From positions 620,001 to 684,000 of the forward strand of contig PVNU02000949.1 of the NCBI GenBank assembly GCA_003013855.2: a DNA stretch of 64,000 nucleotides, in the 5' to 3' direction. Both the position numbers and the translations under genes were made by a program. Of the stretch, positions 60,251 through 64,000 are shown in pieces. The notes beneath the pieces are model-generated. The model searched no databases. It was not told the DNA's origin and worked only from the letters and a program-made list of their open reading frames with translations. This stretch comes from Liriodendron chinense. Its lineage: Eukaryota > Streptophyta > Magnoliopsida > Magnoliales > Magnoliaceae. Positions within the stretch are counted from its first letter, which is position 1, and each line of letters begins with the position of its first letter.

Positions 60251-63200
60251 TTAATAATCGTCGTCTGAATCATTATCGCTTAAGACTCTTTCTTCTTCAC
60301 CATCACTATCGCTGATCAGAATTTCCTCTTCATCGTCTGCAACGTTGTCATCGATGAAAGCGTTATCATCTCTAACAATGTCATTTATGATTGAGGCATC
60401 AACATGATCAGGTGGCACATCATATCTATTCAATTGCACCACATCAATATCAACATTTGGATCATTCCCTCTATCCCAAGATGGCATGTCTTCTTGGTAT
60501 GCTTGTTCAACTGACGACGTTCTATTACTCCCTTCATCGTTATCTTCAACGTCTACTTCGGGAACGTCAAATATGTTCCTGGGCTTTATTTTCTGCACCA
60601 CGTGCCAAGAGCCGCCTAACTTGGTGTCAGCGAGGTAGAATACTTGTTCGGCTTGGCCGGCTATGATAAATGGGTCATCTTTAAACCACTTCCGAGATAA
60701 ATTTACGCTCGTGAAGTAATTATCAGTCTGTATTCCCAACTTTTTATTTTCAATGTCCCACCAATCGCATTTAAATAAGTACACCCGCTTTCTCATACAA
60801 TAACTCAGCTCAATAATATCCGTCAAAACGCCATAAAAATCAATTTCGACCTCCTCATGTGTTCCCTTCACAACCACACCACTATTTTGTGTGGTCCTAT
60901 ATTTCTCACGCTCTTCAGTGTGGAACCGAATCCCGTTTACAATACAACCTGTATATCTAGATACACGTCTATCAGGGCCACACGCCAGTGAGTAGAGCGC
61001 ATCAGATGCATCCGCAGAGTTGCTAGCGCGCAACATCTTCATCTATCATCACGTACAGAATATAAATGTACGTTTAGGCATTTAAAATTACGTGTAAATA
61101 TTGTGCAATACAACAATATTGTAAGTGTGGTGAGATAGAAGGTAAATTAAGCTTACACGTTTTGCAAACCATTCTGAAAACAAATCCTGATGCATTCGAT
61201 CATAATTTGTAGGGTATTGGGACTTCATCTCCTCGATGTGTTCGCTATACACAATTGATACGTTGTAAGCAAGAAATTTTGAGATTAAAACTGTCTGTAG
61301 ATATACAATAATTATGTGCGAAGACTTACTCCAAGTACGACTCTATTTCTTCACAGTTATGCAACACATACCACCGCGCCTTCGCAAGATCCCGAGGGTC
61401 CATATCCTGAAACGTCGGCGATCCTAAAGGACGGACGTTATGTGCGAGTACAGATATGAGTCCTTGTTCATGCTCCTGCCCTGCATCGGCATTACGATCT
61501 TCTCGGTTGAATCTAGTCTCTATGCCACGAAGATACATGGAGCAAAATGTCAGGCACTCATTATCAATGTACGCCTCAGCAATGGATCCCTCTGGACGTG
61601 CCTTATTCCTCACATATTGTTTTAATGTGTAAAGGTATCTGTACACAAAATCAATATGTTTAGGACATGAAAACATGGATATACGTAGTTTATGGAATGG
61701 AAAAAAATTTATGATCATTGTTCTATCACCTTTCGATCGGATACATCCAACAATATTGTACTGGGCCTGCAAGCTTCGCTTCGTGCGGTAAGTGAATCGC
61801 TAGGTGTACCATGACATCAAAAAATGCAGGTGGAAAAATTCTTTCAAGTTTGCAAAGGATTACGACAATATCCTTCTCCAGTCGTTTAATAACCTCTACA
61901 TTCAAAGATTTCGAACACAAATCCTTAAAGAATATCCCCAACTCAATCAGCGTAGCACTGACATCCTTGTTAAGGAATCCACGAATCGCAACCAGTAGTA
62001 GGCGTTGCAGAAGGACGTGACAGTCATGACTTTTCATTCCTGTTACCTTACAGTCCGTAATGTTTACGCGCCGAGAGATATTCGATGCATACCCGTCGGG
62101 AAATTTCACCTTGTTCAACCATTCACATACACGTTTTTTCTCTAGTTTTGTCAATGTATAGCAGGCTGCTGGTATAGTATATGAATTTTCATGTGGTTGC
62201 AAGTGCAACTCTTTCCTTAAACCCATTGCTTGTAGATCCAATCGAGCCTTAAAATTGTCTTTTGTTTTCTTCTATGTTCATCAATGTTCCAAAGACATTG
62301 TCACATATATTCTTCTCAATATGCATAACATCCAAGTTGTGTCGTAATTTCAGATGACTCCAATAAGGCAACTAAAAAAAATGCTCTTCTTTCTCCAGTT
62401 GTACTCCAATACTGTACGTTTTCTCTTCTTCAAGTGCGGTGCCTTACCAAATCTAACTTCTTCAATGTTTCTCAGCTGTTGTAACACATCTTCTGCAGAT
62501 AGTTCTTTCGGTGGTGGCCTATGATCTTGTTTGCCATCAAAGATTACCGTCTTCCTGCGCCAACTATGATCCCTCGGAAGGAAGCGACGATGGCCCATAT
62601 AACACGTTTTCTTACCATGCTTCAATGACAATGAACAAGTCTCAGTACTACATGTAGGACAAGCCAACTTTCCCTTCGTGCTCCACCCAGACAAATTTCC
62701 ATATGCAGGGAAGTCATTTATTGTCCACAAGACCGCTGCATGCAATCGAAACGTCTGTTCTGCAAAAGTATCATACGTCTGGACACCTTGACTCCACAAC
62801 TCGTTTAACTCATCTACTAACGGTCGGAGATACACATCAATGTCATTACCCGGTGACTTGGGTCCAGGAATAAGCAACGACATCATAAAAAATGATTCCT
62901 TCATACACAACCAAGGAGGTAAATTGTAGGGCATAAGTATCACTGGCCACATACTGTACGAGCTACTCATATTACCAAATGGATTAAAACCATCACTTGC
63001 AAGACCTAGCCGAACATTGCGAGAATCCTCTGCAAACCAGTCATATTGCTTATCAAAATGTTGCCAGGCTTCAGATTCAGCGGGATGCCTCAATGTATTA
63101 TCATCATGAACGCGTTTCTCCTTATGCCACCTCATATCTTCAGCCGTCTTGCTCGACGTAAACAATCTTTGTAATCTGGGTTTCAATGGAAAGTACCTTA

Positions 63201-63987
63201 ACACCTTTTGTGGAATTTTCTTACGCTTAGCTTCGTCATATTTCCACCTAGACTCTCCACATTGTGGACACTCCTCAACATTTTCATGTTCTTTCTAATA
63301 CAATGCACAATCATTTATACATGCATGTATGAGGATGTAACCAAGGCCCAAGTCTCGCATTAAGGATTTTGCCTCGTAATGAGACTTAGGCAATGTCTCG
63401 CCTTCAGGTAATACTTCTTTCAACAAGCCAAGTAACATGTCGAATGATTTGTTACTCCAACGATTTATTGTCTTTAAATGAAGTAACCTTGTAAGGAAAT
63501 TCAACTTGGAGAAGTTCCGACACCCCGGATAGAGTGAACGTTGCGCATCCCTCAACAACCTACTAAACTTTTCTGATTCGGCATCACCCATAGGAGGAAT
63601 ATCCTGGCTAGTACTTGTCGCTGCAAAATCAGTATCCACAATTGTTCCCCTTAACACATCCCCAATGATATCTTGCATATCGTCAACATCTTCATCCTCG
63701 TCATTACGTACAATTGGGTCAGCAAGGACTTCAGTGGCCTCAACTCTTTGGTGGAAGTCTTCACCATGATGAATCCACCAAGTGTAACCCTGGTCAATCC
63801 CAACTATGAACAAATCATCTTCCACTTTGTCCAATGTCTTGTGAATCATGTTCTTGCATTTTCGGCATGGACACTTAATTCTATTACCTGAATCTGCCCG
63901 ATCTCTCGCAAATTTCATGAACTCCTTAACACCTTCTTTATACTCCGGGCCAAACTGATTCTTAGCTTGCATCCAACTCTTATCCAT
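60251..63987 (-). pseudogene. TNP2-type CACTA transposase, damaged
   Basis: Catalytic transposase of CACTA elements. Start ATG 63987 (MDKSWMQAKNQFG), then a Transpos_assoc domain with Cys residues CPCRKCKN. The Transposase_21 core has LASDGFNPFGNM, IPGPKSPGNDIDVYLRPLVD, TKGKLACPTC and HNLDVMHIEKNICDN. DUF4218 follows (KSHDCHVLLQRLLLVAIRG, PPAFFDVMVHLAIHLPHEA), then DUF4216 (DFYGVLTDIIELSY, VYLFKCDWWDIE, QAEQVFYLADTKLGGSWHVV) and an acidic tail. Introns with GT-AG ends: 61729-61639, 61329-61245 and 61156-61043. Damage: TAG at 63297-63295, a one-base frame loss at an A8 run (62374-62381) and a second frame change near 62265-62275. Domain order is canonical and length near normal, so inactivation looks recent. 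Confidence 0.88.
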
Positions 63988-64000
63988 ATCTACAATGCAA

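Larger units (their letters stand above)
57124..64000 (-). mobile_element. CACTA (En/Spm) DNA transposon, one end and gene region
   Basis: The terminal inverted repeat CACTACAAGAAA (57124-57135) follows AGT, the probable 3 bp target duplication. A subterminal block of palindromes, a Transposase_24-type gene, a small ORF and a TNP2-type transposase gene follow, all on the minus strand. The left boundary is thus the 3' end, and the 5' end lies beyond 64000. The element is decayed but fairly complete; promoter and second TIR are not visible. Confidence 0.92.

Noticed and set aside
1..64000. CRISPR array, tRNA or rRNA genes, bacterial operon signals
   Set aside because: None seen. Repeats are tandem or palindromic without spacer structure, tRNA-like strings are retroelement primer-binding sites, and the genome is a plant's.

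Overview
This is nuclear DNA from a flowering plant with a large, repeat-dominated genome. Evidence: a plant-type PLS/E-class PPR gene, an F-box/LRR/FBD gene with GT-AG introns, Ty3/gypsy-type LTR elements primed by initiator tRNA-Met, and a plant En/Spm (CACTA) transposon. A non-coding module built around GTGGGYCCCACCATGATG occurs dozens of times. I associate such modules with magnoliid-type genomes, but that is from memory and cannot be checked here. I see no tRNA, rRNA, organellar DNA or CRISPR.

Only two intact host genes are recognisable, both on the minus strand: a single-exon PPR gene (31875-33179) resembling Arabidopsis At1g03510, and a three-exon F-box gene (44968-47845). The rest is mobile or repeat DNA.

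Layout. 726-2068: decayed plant-transposon protein gene. 2262-17083: a ~2.55 kb segment in three tandem copies. Its first copy was split by a small non-autonomous LTR element (2602-11232), whose own 5' LTR was then split by a 6.4 kb TG...CA element (4450-10856). Target-site duplications and the empty site in the sister copies fix this order. 17246-23156: palindromic (foldback) elements, including one with ~1 kb arms (18845-21705). 23157-28092: gypsy LTR plus a gag pseudogene holding a 2.8 kb solo LTR. 33757-34419: another solo LTR. 35007-42595: a nearly intact, young, non-coding LTR element with 2.8 kb LTRs. 45.5-50.0 kb: foldback elements in and beside the F-box gene. 52.4-55.6 kb: retroelement remnants with a GACCGGTC cluster. 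57124-64000: one end of a CACTA transposon with TNP2-type and Transposase_24-type genes, and a small intact ORF of unknown function between them.

Many reading frames in the mobile genes are broken by TAG codons where glutamine is plausible, as expected from deamination of methylated C in CAG. The two host genes are undamaged. Boundaries supported by target-site duplications, TIRs, a primer-binding site or a polypurine tract are firm. Family names rest on remembered consensus motifs, not on a database search.
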